From the NCBI RefSeq assembly GCF_958298935.1, contig NC_084933.1, positions 30,652,334 to 30,716,333 on the forward strand: DNA of 64,000 nt. The letters are read 5' to 3'. Of this stretch, positions 27,190 to 38,819 are shown one piece after another. The translations under genes and the position numbers were made by a program. The notes under the pieces were generated by a model that was given only the letters and a program-made list of their open reading frames with translations, was not told the origin of the DNA and did not search any database. This DNA is from Phragmites australis. Its lineage: Eukaryota > Streptophyta > Magnoliopsida > Poales > Poaceae. Position 1 is the first letter of the stretch. Each line of letters opens with the position of its first letter.

Positions 27190-28432
27190 TTTAGGCGTTG
27201 CTTTTTTTCTAAGAGCTAGTTTTTTTTTTATCTAAGATTCACAGTACATAAGCGCTAGTTATACTCCTCTGGTTAAAAATACATGACTTTTTTTTTATTT
27301 TTTACTATCTTTTTCATAAAAATTTGACCACTATTTCTTTTAAAATATAGTTATAATATCTAATAAAATATAATATTATGAAAGTATTTTTTAAGATAAA
27401 TAATATACATATGCTTTTTATATTTGCAAACTAAATATTTTAGAAGCTGTTAATAATTAAAGTTTTAAAATTTTAATTAGATTTTAATAAAAAGGTCAAG
27501 TATTTATAACTGGAAGGAGTAAATATTTGTTAATAAGAGTTAGTGGTTTGACCATCAAATAGTGTTTGCTAGTTTATTACTTGCTATTGCGAATATATTT
27601 TATGTACGACAAATTGTCAGTCAACCGTGGCTAGAATTTCTAAACGCTGCACATGTTGTTGCTCTCGTTGATGGAGATGATCAGAATAAAACAAATGTTC
27701 TACCGCCGAAGCCCAATCTGCAATATGTAATTGGTCTTTTCGTCAGAACAAAACAAAGTACGATAAAAGGTCATAAATATGTGTCCTTTTAAAAAATATT
27801 CAATCAAAATTTTCAAAACTTTGATTTAATAATAACTTTTAAAATATTTAATTTAGAAATTTTAAAATCATATGTGCAGATTTTTCTTGAAAAATATTTG
27901 TATCATAAATTTAATAGATTTTATAAGTATATTCCAATAAAAAAATAATGGTAAAACCATACATTATATATCTGTTTATGATCAAGGGATTGATTTTTGC
28001 TGAAAACTATTTTTTGAAAAGTTATTTATGTATTCTAAGAAAAGCTGTTAACTTATGAGTTTAATTTTTAAACTCTTAGCACAGGACTTTTTAGAAAAGC
28101 CACACTCAACCAATTTATCAGCTTTTAATCCATTTCATAAAAACTAACATATCATGTTTTCAAAAATCAGCGTAAACCCAATCTATTTAATATAACTTAT
28201 AGCTTTTAAAAAATAGAAACTGCTAATAAACTGTGTGAAACACACGTACCACGTACGTAAGCCGAACTCATCAGTCAATCAATTACACCCTAGCTGGATG
28301 GACAGGGATAACAGAAAGACACGTGACAGAGCCTACATGCTAGAGTACACAAGATGACAAGACGAAGCGACTGGTCGCTAGCAAGTGGCGCCCACGTCCG
28401 CGCTCTCCTGTCCCGTCTCCTCAACTGAACCA
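27190..28432. other. AT-rich spacer upstream of the phytol kinase gene
   Basis: It contains a Stowaway-like MITE (27263-27519) and a second AT-rich stretch (about 27700-27975) with similar motifs (ATTTTATAAGTATATTCC). No gene is seen. The ORF at 27562-27792 has no recognisable domain. Confidence 0.45.
27263..27519. mobile_element. Stowaway-like MITE, 257 bp
   Basis: The left end CTCCTCTGGTTAAAAATAC and inverted right end CTCCTTCCAGTTATAAATAC form terminal inverted repeats, flanked by TA at 27261-27262 and 27520-27521, as expected for Tc1/mariner-type MITEs. It is AT-rich and non-coding. Confidence 0.8.
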
Positions 28433-29994
28433 ATGGCAGCGGCGGCGTGGCCTGGCACCGCCTGCGCCTCCTCCCCGAACTCTCTTCTGCTCTCGGGCTC
28501 CCCTCCCCACGCAGCCTTCGCGCTCGCGCCTTCCCCGGGGAGCTCCATGCGGCGGCGACTTCTCCTCGGCTTCGGCACCCCGGCCGTGGCGGTGGTGGCT
28601 GCCGTGGCTCCCCCCGCGGTGCTGCAGGATGGGGTGGCCACGCTGCTCATCACCGCTGGCGCCTACTCCCTTGTGCGCACCTTCGATGTGCTCACCGAGC
28701 GGCGGCTCATCGAACAGGTCTCGGCCTTCACTAATCCCCCGCCATTCTGATCTAAAAAAACATAGTTTTAGCTCAATCTGTCGTGTTTGGAGATATGATT
28801 CTATCAAGTCCTGATCAGTACTTATCGTGAACCGCTTGCTGCGCAAATTGACACAACGTTTTCCCAAATTTAGGATTCGTAAAAACTAACAAAGGGGGTT
28901 AAGGTTTTGAACTTTTGATTGATCAAATAAACATAGATACCATCAGTTACTAACGTTGTTTGTTGTTTGCTTCTTATCCTTGTCATTAATGAAGTCAGAG
29001 TTTGAGCAGAAAGATTGTGCATGTGCTGTCCGGCGTTCTGTTCATGTCTTCCTGGCCACTGTTCAGGTATTCCCTGCCACTGCATCCAGCCTCAAAACGT
29101 TCACAACCACCAACTTGAAATACTTAAGCAATACATGTTCTATTTGCAGTAATTCGACAGAAGCACGGTACTTCGCTGCAGTTGTTCCATTCTTGAACTC
29201 CATAAGGCTTCTGACATACGGACTCCGTCTTTACACCGATGAAGCTTTAGTAAAATCGGTGACCCGTGAAGGAAAACCAGAGTAATCCTATTGTTATTGG
29301 AGCAATGATTGTTGACTGTTCTATTATGTTCTTTTAGTATGCTACTCCCTGACAAGATATTTGGTTAATTCTACAGGGAATTGCTGAAAGGTCCTCTCTA
29401 TTATGTCCTGGTGCTGCTGTTCAGTGTTTTAGTCTTCTGGCGTGAGTCCCCCATTGGGATTGTTTCCTTGTCGATGATGAGTGGCGGCGATGGTATTCCC
29501 CAGCATCAAGCATAATTGCAGTTCCTTTTGTAGAACACTATTGCATTTGATTGATTCTGCTAAGTATCTGCATCTGCGTGGGCCTTAACTTTGCAGGCTT
29601 CGCTGACATTGTCGGGAGAAGGTATGGCTCACTGAAGCTGCCATTTAATGAGAAGAAGAGCTGGATCGGTAGCATCTCGATGTTCTTTTCCGGCTTCCTG
29701 CTATCCGCTCTGTAGGTTTTCACCTCAAATGCATTGCTGATTCTTGTGATGTGTCTTGAGAGTTTTTGTTAATGATGTATTGATATGTTTCCTTGCAGAA
29801 TGCTGTTCTACTTCTCAAGCCTTGGTTACATTCATGTTAGCTGGGAGGAGATATTTGGTAAGCTGGTTCTTGTTGCATTGGCAGCCACAATAGTGGAGTG
29901 TATTCCTGTCACTGATGTTGTAGATGACAATATCTCTGTTCCTTTGGCCACCATGTTGGTAGCTTTTCTGTTATTTGGCTCCAATGCACAATGA
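28433..29994 (+). CDS. polyprenol/phytol kinase family protein (VTE5/FOLK-like, probable phytol kinase 2 type)
   Basis: The 303-residue membrane protein belongs to the phytol/farnesol/dolichol kinase family, which phosphorylates isoprenoid alcohols. In plants this recycles phytol from chlorophyll for tocopherol synthesis or salvages farnesol. Exons are 28433-28717, 28999-29066, 29150-29281, 29377-29492, 29597-29711 and 29799-29994, all GT-AG and in frame. The N-terminal 50 residues are rich in Ala, Ser and Pro with an RRR cluster, consistent with a plastid transit peptide. Family landmarks are SLSRKIVHVLSGVLFMSSWP, STEARYFAAVVPFLNSIRL, EELLKGPLYYVLVLL, MMSGGDGFADIVGRRYG, and PFNEKKSWIGSISMFFSGF. 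TIVECIPVTDVVDDNISVPL near the end includes the conserved acidic region. Several hydrophobic spans are present. The exact substrate cannot be told from sequence. Confidence 0.9.
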
Positions 29995-31041
29995 CTAATA
30001 CTATTAAGTAGGCGCTTTTTGAGTTTTCCCTGCAATGAACCCACATTTTCCCCTCCTCTTTTCATCTTTTAATCACAAAGAAATCTTATGTCACACCCCA
30101 TGCCCTCACTACCTTTCCGTGGTGATGTTTTGCTCGGTATCTTGTTTCTCCGGTACTTGACGGGCAAAGTCACTATCTCGTTTTTGGTGACTCCCTGCCT
30201 TGCTCTCGGGAAGAAAGGATGATTGACGTTCTTGGGCTTGGCTTTACCTGATGGTGTGTACTCCTTAAACCAGTTCTATCCCTTCTACTTTGTTGTGTTT
30301 GGTTAACTCTCTGGCTGCCCTTTGTCTTTTGATCTGTGATTGGTTGGAGAGGAATGGGGAGCTTGTATTGTCTGCCTGTAACCATTATTCCGTACGGCTG
30401 GTTTGTCCGTTAGAGAAATTAAGATTGTGAGTCTCTTTCATGTCAGGGCAGGAGCTGGGTTCTCCTTTGGAGAAATTAAGGTTGTGGATCTCTTTTATGT
30501 AGCATATGTGTGGCACCAAAGGGATGACCAGTACCATAAATGGTTTGCTACCTGGAAATGTGACCTTGGTGTGGTTGCCTAACGACGGCTTAACGTGGGT
30601 TAGCCTGTGATTAGCCGGATGATAAACCCGGCCTACAGCGAGAGGCGCCGGTTGGCTCTAGTCGATCCTGGTATCTTATTGAGCTTAAATTAAATGAACA
30701 GATACTACAAGGTATACAGGACATTTAACTAACACTTCAACCTGCTAGTTCAGTTATTATATTTTGTATGAGGATATAATGTAATGGCCATCACTCGAGG
30801 ATTTGTTGAATTTAAGTAGTGATGTATTTATGCGTATTGCTTGCTGTATATCCAGACATTGTTTCTTTGTAATTAGTACTATATTGTTGAAAGGTATCTT
30901 TTTGTATGAATTTTGTTGTGTGGGGGAATTTTATAAATTGTTGATTTTATTTAGTCATCTATTTAGCAATGTGCAGCGACTGCTTAAAGTTTGTTAAAAA
31001 ATATGGGTTGTTTCTTCCTATGAAACCACTCAACCAGTGGA

Positions 31042-31323
31042 TCAGAACGCCGACGAGAGACGTGCCTGAAGCATGTGGGAGTCTGCGGAGGCGGTGGCCA
31101 CAACGTCGACGTCTATGGTGTGAGCGATGAGGATGAAATGGAGGTAGGAGACGAGTGCCATCAGAAAGGTGAGGACCATGTGGATTGGGGCAGCCTTCGC
31201 GCTTACCTTTCTGTATAGGCCGATTAGCATTGTGGAGAGCGAGTGCGTGATAACGTGTTGAAGTGCGAAAGTAATTGAGACAATAAAACTCGAGAATAGA
31301 GTGAACTCATTGATCCATTGCAT
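31042..31323 (-). CDS. hypothetical small hydrophobic protein (93 aa)
   Basis: This single-exon frame begins MQWINEFTLFSSFIVS and has about three hydrophobic stretches (FTLFSSFIVSITFALQHV, LSTMLIGLY, and MVLTFLMALVSYLHFILIA). I recognise no family. A TATATATAATAAATA stretch lies just upstream on the minus strand at about 31327-31341. It could be a fragment of a decayed membrane protein gene, a small orphan gene or chance. Confidence 0.25.
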   Translation of the reverse strand: MQWINEFTLFSSFIVSITFALQHVITHSLSTMLIGLYRKVSAKAAPIHMVLTFLMALVSYLHFILIAHTIDVDVVATASADSHMLQARLSSAF

Positions 31324-31492
31324 TGCTATTTATTATATATAAATACTATAGGAAGGGGTGCTGTTGGAGAGGCACCTCTCCCTAACAAGCATGAAGGGGA
31401 AGGGGAAGGGGAAGGGACAATGTGGAATTGATCATTTCTCAATACTCTTCTAACATCATTACAGACCCAACCATTTCTTTGTTTGGACAATG

Positions 31493-31721
31493 TGGCATGT
31501 TTGGTTCACTTCCACACAGTCACATCCTTTTGCCAAACCATGTCTAAGGCATAGCTAACAATTTATTCGTCACACCTTAGCCCTTAGGTAAGGTTTGGCA
31601 AAGGAACGAGTATACAACAAGTGGGACATATAGCTAAAAAAGTGTGCTAAGTCACAGTAGTGGTAGATACGCTGGTCTAAGAAACCATGGCATGCCTAAT
31701 GTTTGGCAACCAACCAAACAG
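31493..31721. mobile_element. possible MITE (GGC-TGTTTGGTT termini)
   Basis: GGCATGTTTGGTT at the left and AACCAAACAGCC at the right (inverted GGCTGTTTGGTT) form a short inverted repeat pair typical of grass MITEs. Target duplications are not evident, so this is tentative. Confidence 0.35.
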
Positions 31722-31973
31722 CCTCAGAGTATCTTTTCAATTCAAACGGGCAATTTCATATATGAATTATCGTTGCTGAACACACAATCCCACTCCAATA
31801 ACGTATGGAACAGCGTGTGAAACCACTTGTGATGAGTGTCCAAAGTTTGGTTCAGAAACATACTCCTAGTGTTACATGCTCAATTTGCAACTACCAAAAA
31901 AAGAATGAATAAAGTTGGAGTAACTGCTGATTCTCGCAAGTCTTCCCATGGGGTATCGGTGGCTGAGAAAGGT

Positions 31974-34900
31974 TCATGTACAATGACAACGGAGAGGGAT
32001 TGATGCGCCATCAGGCTTCCGCTTCTCCCGGATGACTGCTTCCTGAATTTTCGGCAATTTCTGATGAATCTTCTTCCATATGTAGTTCACAGCACCATCT
32101 GGGGGAGCAGTGCCTGTGCTGCTAGAGTAACTAGTGTCATACTCAAAGATAGGTTGGACATGAGCCAGGTTTCTTCGGAACTCATCCTTCCGCTGCTTGG
32201 AAATATTTCTTAAGTAGTTTGTTAACCATTCAGATCTCAAAGCGTTACTAACTGACACAAAAATGGAGAATTCTGTGTAGTCTATCATCCCTTCAAAAGG
32301 AAGCTCAACCTCATCGCTAACAATGACTGGTATGCAAATACTGGCAATAGCATCAAAGAGGCGACATGACGTTGGGGTGTCACCAGCTGGATGCAAGCAA
32401 AACTCTGATGTCCGCATACCTTTTATTGATTGTTCACGTCCAGTGGCATTAGGAAAGCCTTCTTCCATGACAACATCAGGCTCGCTACCTAGCAAATCCC
32501 ATAGCTTCTCTCGCACCAAACCACCCTGAAAGAAAAATATATGTATATATTAAAAAGTATAAACCCAATGCTGAAGTTGGACATTTCATCCAGATATCAA
32601 AATCACAAAAATCAATGACACTTCAGTCTTGATTGCTCAATCATGCATTGCTTGTTTTGTCACAACTAGTCATTAGTGAACACAATCCCTTGAAACAATA
32701 TATATGGAAACCAATAAACACACGAAAAAATATGTCCTAGAGTTATACTAATGCACGCTGCATAACAATCAATGTTCTAAGTCGAATGCGACACAGAAAG
32801 CAGGATACACAGAGCTGATTTGCAAAGATTCATTATATATCCTATAAAACTATAAGGTTACTGGGATCAGGTCTTGTTGAAAGCGTTTCTCAAATGATAG
32901 AGCTAACAAGGGTCTGGGAGAAAATTTAAAAGTATAATGCATCATATGTTTATTCTTCTCACTTTCAATGGCTCAAATTCAGATACTTGAAAGCAGATAA
33001 ACATCTAGAAGAGTGCAAGTCATATTTGTCTCAATGTGGAAATTCAAAATAAGGTCCTTCGTGTACAGCTTCTTACATTATTTTTAATGAAAGTGATTAT
33101 GAAATGAAGGTGAATAGAATGCAGATTGCAGATAAACAAGATCAAACAGGATGCATGTACTAAGTGCTAAATAAGTAAATAGTGTGATAACAAGTACAAA
33201 CCCGATGCCTATGCCTTGCTCCTTTGAAGTACAGAAGGGTGGGCCGATCTTTATTCTCTGATAAGCGCAGTGTCGGGAGCAAATGTGTGTAAGGCACAAT
33301 GACATCCTTAAGTAAGGACACTTCAGTATGCTGTATCATATGAGAAGAGTTTCTGCTTGCAGACTTGGAATCAAGTTTGTACCATCCGCCAAAATCAACC
33401 ACCAAAAGAATTGCAGGAGCTATCTCAGCCTGGACGTGCCACATAGCCACAGGGTCTGTCAAAGAATGCTTCAGTATTTAACATAACCTGAGCATGCAAA
33501 AGAACATAAGCTGCTACACAGATCAATCTTCAGCAAGACATAAACAGTGTATCGTATTCAAACATATTTGCATAATTGCAGGAAAAGCTACAGCATTTTC
33601 TCTGCCACTCTAGAGCATGGTAATAGTTGGATTAACACAACTGTTGAGTGTTGACACGCATACACAGTTGCAGGCATTGCAAGTTGTAAACACACAATAT
33701 CGAACAGCAGGTCAACAATTGGTTTCTCAATTCTCAGGTGATGGCATTTCAAGATATCTCACTTCCTCGAATGAAAGCCTGAGATAACTGTAAAGGGCAC
33801 ACTAAAGAAACCAAAATAGCTACTGGTAGCTTAAATAAGAGTCCACATTTTGTGAAACTATTTTAACTTGTGTGTTAGTGTATCACAAAGTTTCTGCAGG
33901 GATGACATCTAGCCTGAGTAGGCCTGATGCCAAGAAAGTAGAAAGGGTGATTTGGAACCTCATAAGCTTGCAATTGCAGAGTCAATTACTATCTTTGGTG
34001 GATTGCGTGAGGTTGGCCGCTGAGGCCACCACCCCTCCCTCGCCGGCTGCCACCTGGCGCAGGCGCCCAGAGCTTCCTGCCCCGGCCGTTGCGGCTGTGT
34101 CAGCCACCAAGATGAGCCAACCCCCTCAAACATCCTCGAGCCCTGAGGCCCTCGACATCCTCGATTGGGGTCACAGTCTGCTAGGCTCGCATGGGAGCCA
34201 TTCCGCCTCCCCGCCGCGTCCACCAGCAGCATTAAATGCCCTGCGCCTGGTAGGCACGCCACGACCGCTCTCCTTCTATGACGCATTGAAGACACCTGAC
34301 TGCCGCGATACCCTCAACGCATCGGTCCATGCGCCATCCCCTGCCACGAGCCCGTCACCTACCCGATGGACATTGGAAGGGGGTGAATGCAGCTCTGTTG
34401 CCGCATTCAATCCCGTTTCCCCTTCCGGCGTTCTGCTCCACCAGGCCAGGCCTCACCAAGCACCCCAACGCTTGAATCAGTGGTCGGTGCGCGACCCTCA
34501 TTGGATTTCCTGGTATTCAAAGCGGTCATCTACGACTGCTCTTTCACAAGATTGGAACGAGGGCAAACTGAGGTTATGGTGGTGGCAAAACAACCTCATC
34601 ATCCAAGCCATGGAGTTGAGCCACTCTCCTAACCATCGGACAACCGCGGAAGCCCATCCCGGTCATTCGCCCACCTTTAAGAAGCAAACCCATGGCCGTT
34701 GCTTTCGGTGCTTGGCCATAGACAACAAGTGTGCTGGCTACAGAGACCCTATCAAGTGTTTCTCATGCAGTTGCAGTGGGTATTCATCCAACTCTTGCCC
34801 CTCGCATCCCCGAGGAACAGCCAGCCGCCGCCTAGTTCAAGAACGCCTACTGTTCCTGGCCTCCATTTCCTTAGCCAGCTCTGGCTTCCCTCCTCCACCA

Positions 34901-37856
34901 CCACCTCGCCACTGCACTACCAGAATCCACAAACCCATCCACGAGCGCCTTACCTTTCCGCAGCATGCGATGACTCGCCACCGTGCGGGCCACAACACTG
35001 AAGACCATTCGCGACCGCCTCACCTTCCCCTGTGTGTGTCAACCATGGTGTACATTGCAAGGGGCCTGACACAGTGCCCGTCCTATGTGCATGAGACTAT
35101 AATGTGCAATTAGGAGATGGACCGGCACAACCTGGCACTCCGGGAACGCACCGTCGTGATCACGGCAGTCGACGCCCATTACCATCCCTCGGTGTCGAAG
35201 GTGAAGCGGTCACTGGAGTGGTACATCCACCATTCCAGCCATAACACCCACATCACCATACACAAACCAGAGGACTTCTTCGCTTACTTCGAGTCCCCGA
35301 AGTAGCGGGAAGCGAAGCTGGACCACGACTCCATCCACATTAAGGGAACTGAGCTCCTCATCATGGCGTGGCGCGAAGGCAACAACATGCACAACACCAC
35401 CTGGTGGTACCATTGTCGGCTCATCATCGAGCGCCTCCCGATCCATGCTTGGACGCAAGAGGGAGTTTAGCAGGCTCTAGGTGACTCGTGCATCTTCGAC
35501 TGAATGGAGAATCGTCCAAAGTCATTGTTCTACATGTGCTGGGTATGGATTGTCAACTCGGATGAAATCCCGAAGGTGAAGACATGACTGATAAGGAGCT
35601 TCTGTTGCACCTCACCCTACACAAGGATGGTTTATTTTCAATGGCGCAAAGTGCGTTCGTGAAGAAAAGGTGCATTCAAGAAAATTTCCTCTACATTCAA
35701 AATTTGGCGTGAGCTCTACAACAAAAGCGTCAACCATCACTACTACTTAAGCTAGACATCCCCAAGACCTTTGATATGGTGTCCTAGCCTTACTTGCTGT
35801 ACTTCCTCCGAGCTCGGGGTTTTGGAGATCGCTGGAGAGAATGGATGTCCATTTTCTTCTCCACGGCGTCGTCAAGAGTGCTCCTCGATGGCTCCCCCGA
35901 GAAATGCCTACAACACCGCCAAGGGTTACGACAAGGGGGATAACCCGGCGGGTCGGGTGGTGCTTCTCAAAAGCATCCTCTCCGCTCTTTCGGTCTATAT
36001 CATGACAACTCACCATCTCCCAGTTTTTGTCCGCAAGCGTCTGGAGAAAATCATGAGGGGGCTTTGATCAGGCACGGAAGAAGCTAGCAGCGCTAAATGC
36101 AAAATTGCATGGAAGCGAGTTTGTCGGCCAAAGGAGCTTGAGGGTCTTGGTGTTCTCAATCTTGAGAAATTCGAGCGCGCCCTCAAGCTACACTGGCTTT
36201 GGTTCGCCTGGACAACGCCTGACAAACCTTGGGTCGGACTGGAACTCCCGTGCGACGACACGGACCGGTCCCTGTTACATGCTCTCACAGTGGTGACTGT
36301 TAGGAATGGGTGCACTACCGACTTCTAGTGCAGTAGATGGTTGCAAGGCATGGCACCTCGAAACATCGCACCTTACCTATTTGCTAAGATACGACCGCAA
36401 AGGTGCATTGTGCGAGCGGCCCAGGCCGGCGACAAATGGATCGACGATGTCAGGGATCATATCACACCAGATTTTCTCCCAGACTTCGTCAGACTATGGC
36501 GTGCGCTACACGGTGTCGTGCTGACATCTGAACCGGACACCATTCTGTGGAAAGGTTCAACTTCAAGCACTTACACAGCTAGGCCCGCATACCTCGCACA
36601 GTTCACAGGCAACACCTTGGTTGACTTCACGCCTCTTGTTTGGGATCCATCGGCGCCACCCAGGATTAAGTTCTTCGCTTGGTTATTGATCCAGAGGTGA
36701 ATATATACGGCCAACCGGTTGCTACGACGCGGCTAGCCAAACTCATACTTCTGTCCACTATGTGTCCGCTATCTGGAGACAATAGATAATCTTTTTCTTG
36801 AGTGCCCTTACTCTTCTCGAGTATGGGCCTTGGAGGCTTCGTGGTCCAACCTTCTGGGGCTGCGCATCCTACAGCATGGACACCTCCTCACTTTGACACA
36901 TTGGTGGAGGTTGTGCATCGATTCGGCGCCACAAGAACTGTGTAAGAAACTCCGGAACATCATACTCCTCACACTATGGCATGTGTGGAATGAACGCAAT
37001 CGGCACATTTTCGAAGGGCATTTCGCCACTGAGCTCTCTCTCCTCGCCACTATCAAGGAAGAATTCAGTGTTTGGATAATAATTGGGGCGAGGATCTCTT
37101 AGTGCTTTGGGAGCTCCCACTTGGAACCATGTACAATTAGCTAGTTTTTCTTTTCCTTTGTTATTTTGCACTTTGGTCATCTCCTTACCATTCTTTGTTC
37201 CTTCTAATGAATGAATAAGTAGCTCTCCTACTGATTCGTAAAAAAAAAAATGCACAGTCAATTAGCTAACTCTTCTCGATAACATCTGGATTACCTGTCA
37301 GGACGAAGATGTGGTCGCGGCCGCCGGACCGCCGCCACGCGGGGTGCGCGGTGACGCGGTCGACGACCTCCCGCTGCCGCCGGTAGTCATCGTTCCCGTC
37401 CTTCTTGCGGAAAGCGCCCTTGGCGCCCCACCCGAGCTCCATCTCCGCGGACAGCGTCGCGAAGAAGGGAACGAACACGACATCGGCCTCCCTCCAGTCT
37501 GCGACCTTCCTCACGGCGGCCCCGGCCGAGGCTGACTGGAGGGAGGCGAGGAGCCAGTACTCGGCGCTGTACTGCTTGATGAGGGGGTTGTCAGGGTAGG
37601 GCGGGTGGTTGTGCGGGGCCGGGTGGTCAGGGTCGGAGGAGGCCGGGATGCGGGAGTCGGCGGCGGGGAGCGACCAGTAGCGGTCGAGGAGACCGTAGTT
37701 GAGCGCGCGGGGTAGGGCGGCGACGTAGACCCTGAGGCGGCGGTCGGGGTTGGGGGCTTGCCAGGGGACGAGAGGCGGGGAGGTGGGTCTGAGGAGTAGG
37801 AGGATGAAGGAGAGGGAGAGGAGGAGAAGGAGGATGGGGACGGCGAGCTGCTTCAT
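31974..37856 (-). CDS. exostosin-family glycosyltransferase, GT47 (ARAD-like)
   Basis: The 455-residue protein is a type II membrane glycosyltransferase of family GT47, the group of plant cell-wall enzymes that includes the arabinan transferase candidates ARAD1/2. It would act in the Golgi. Exons in coding order: 37856-37295, 33455-33202 and 32525-31974, all GT-AG and in frame. Residues about 4-22 are a hydrophobic signal anchor (LAVPILLLLLSLSFILLLL). The exostosin core begins RLRVYVAALPRALNYGLLDRYW and continues with DNPLIKQYSAEYWLLASL, ADVVFVPFFATLSAEME, GGRDHIFVLTGDPVAMW, DVIVPYTHLLPTL and RTLLYFKGARHRHRGGLVRE-like sequence. It then has TSEFCLHPAGDTPTSCRLFD, IPVIVSDEVELPFEGMIDY. The first intron is 3.84 kb because a LINE is inserted in it in antisense orientation. 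The acceptor sugar is unknown. Confidence 0.9.
33860..37249 (+). mobile_element. defective L1-type LINE in the GT47 intron
   Basis: On the plus strand, ORF1-like sequence (33902-35480) ends with a zinc-knuckle region (CFRCLAIDNKCAGYRDPIKC, then CFSCSCSGYSSNSC) and a downstream nucleic-acid-binding-like segment. ORF2 survives only in part. A short reverse-transcriptase remnant at about 35760-36070 (QGLRQGD-like, then LPVFVRKRLEKIMRGLLWSG) is followed by the C-terminal zf-RVT region (36480-37100: LVWDPSAPPRIKFFAWLL, CPLC, LLTLWHVWNERNRHIF). The endonuclease and most of the reverse transcriptase are missing, and stops interrupt every part. The 3' end is a poly(A) at 37240-37249. The 5' end is approximate and no target duplication was found. 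Confidence 0.85.
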
Positions 37857-38819
37857 GGCCGCCGGTCAGATCTTGTTGGAGACGGGAGGAGCCACCATGG
37901 CCGCATCATCACTTCACTTCCTATGGCGCTTCGAACCACCAACCTGGGCCTCCATGGGCTTTCTTTTCTTTCTCCTCCTATTTTTCTTGGCCCAAAATGT
38001 TCTGGTCCACGCTGTCTCAACGGCTCAATGGCCCAAAACGTTGTGGCCGCAATCATCTATCGCCATCTATTCTGCAATTCCCCCCTTCTTTTTGCGACGA
38101 GAAACACACACACATTCGTTACACAAAAGATATGATAATGCAAGCATGACGTTGTGCCGATTAAGATAACAGTGAATATTAAGCTAACTGATCACCTGTA
38201 TTATGTGTGTAATGCAATGAAAGAGCAATCAGCAATTGACAATGGCAGTTTGAACATCGACCTGTAACCAAGCGTGCACCATCCATGATCGAGCCATGGT
38301 AGAGATGGGCGAGCATCTATGATCCACTTTAGTTCAATTTAATTAAGTATTTTATCTAAATTAAAATGACTAATTAATTAAGTTGAGCGAATTTACAAAT
38401 ACCCACAGATGCTCAAGCCAATCCCTAAGCCATAGTCACGAGGAAGACTCATGCACCGGAGTAGGGGAGCCATGGAGGACAAGATTGCATGATTTCTGGT
38501 GGTGCCAGGTCAACTCCGGTGGGTTGACACTGTGGCACAGCCATCCTGCCCTGGACCGCTTAAGGCATCTCCACCATCTGGCCGTAGCCACTTCAAGTCA
38601 CGTACTGCTGTGCGACATCTGTCGCCGTCGTCTTCGTTTTCCCCTACACCGTCCTGAGATCGCAATATCAATCATCAACGCCGTGACGGGTTCGTAGCAG
38701 CACATGACCCTGGGAAGCGACCACCTAACACATAGAACTGGTACATATACCAATGAAATTGCAGGCTACACCGATGCATCATGTACAGAAGAGGGAGGAG
38801 CACAGAGGAGGGCACGAGA
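37857..38819. other. spacer between the divergent GT47 gene and P450 pseudogene
   Basis: 37857-38000 is GC-rich and probably the GT47 5' leader and promoter. The rest contains only short ORFs without recognisable domains. Confidence 0.4.

Larger units (their letters stand above)
29995..31973. other. spacer between the phytol kinase and GT47 genes (tail-to-tail)
   Basis: The first few hundred bases are probably 3' UTR. A short direct repeat, GAGAAATTAAGRTTGTGRRTCTCTTT, occurs near 30414 and 30472. A small hydrophobic ORF (31042-31323, minus) and a possible MITE (about 31493-31721) are listed separately. GGGGAA repeats lie at about 31394-31416. Confidence 0.4.

Noticed and set aside
33872..35113. 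413-codon ORF as a host gene
   Set aside because: It contains the LINE ORF1 zinc-knuckle (CFRCLAIDNKCAGY) and is followed by reverse-transcriptase and zf-RVT remnants and a poly(A), so it belongs to the LINE.
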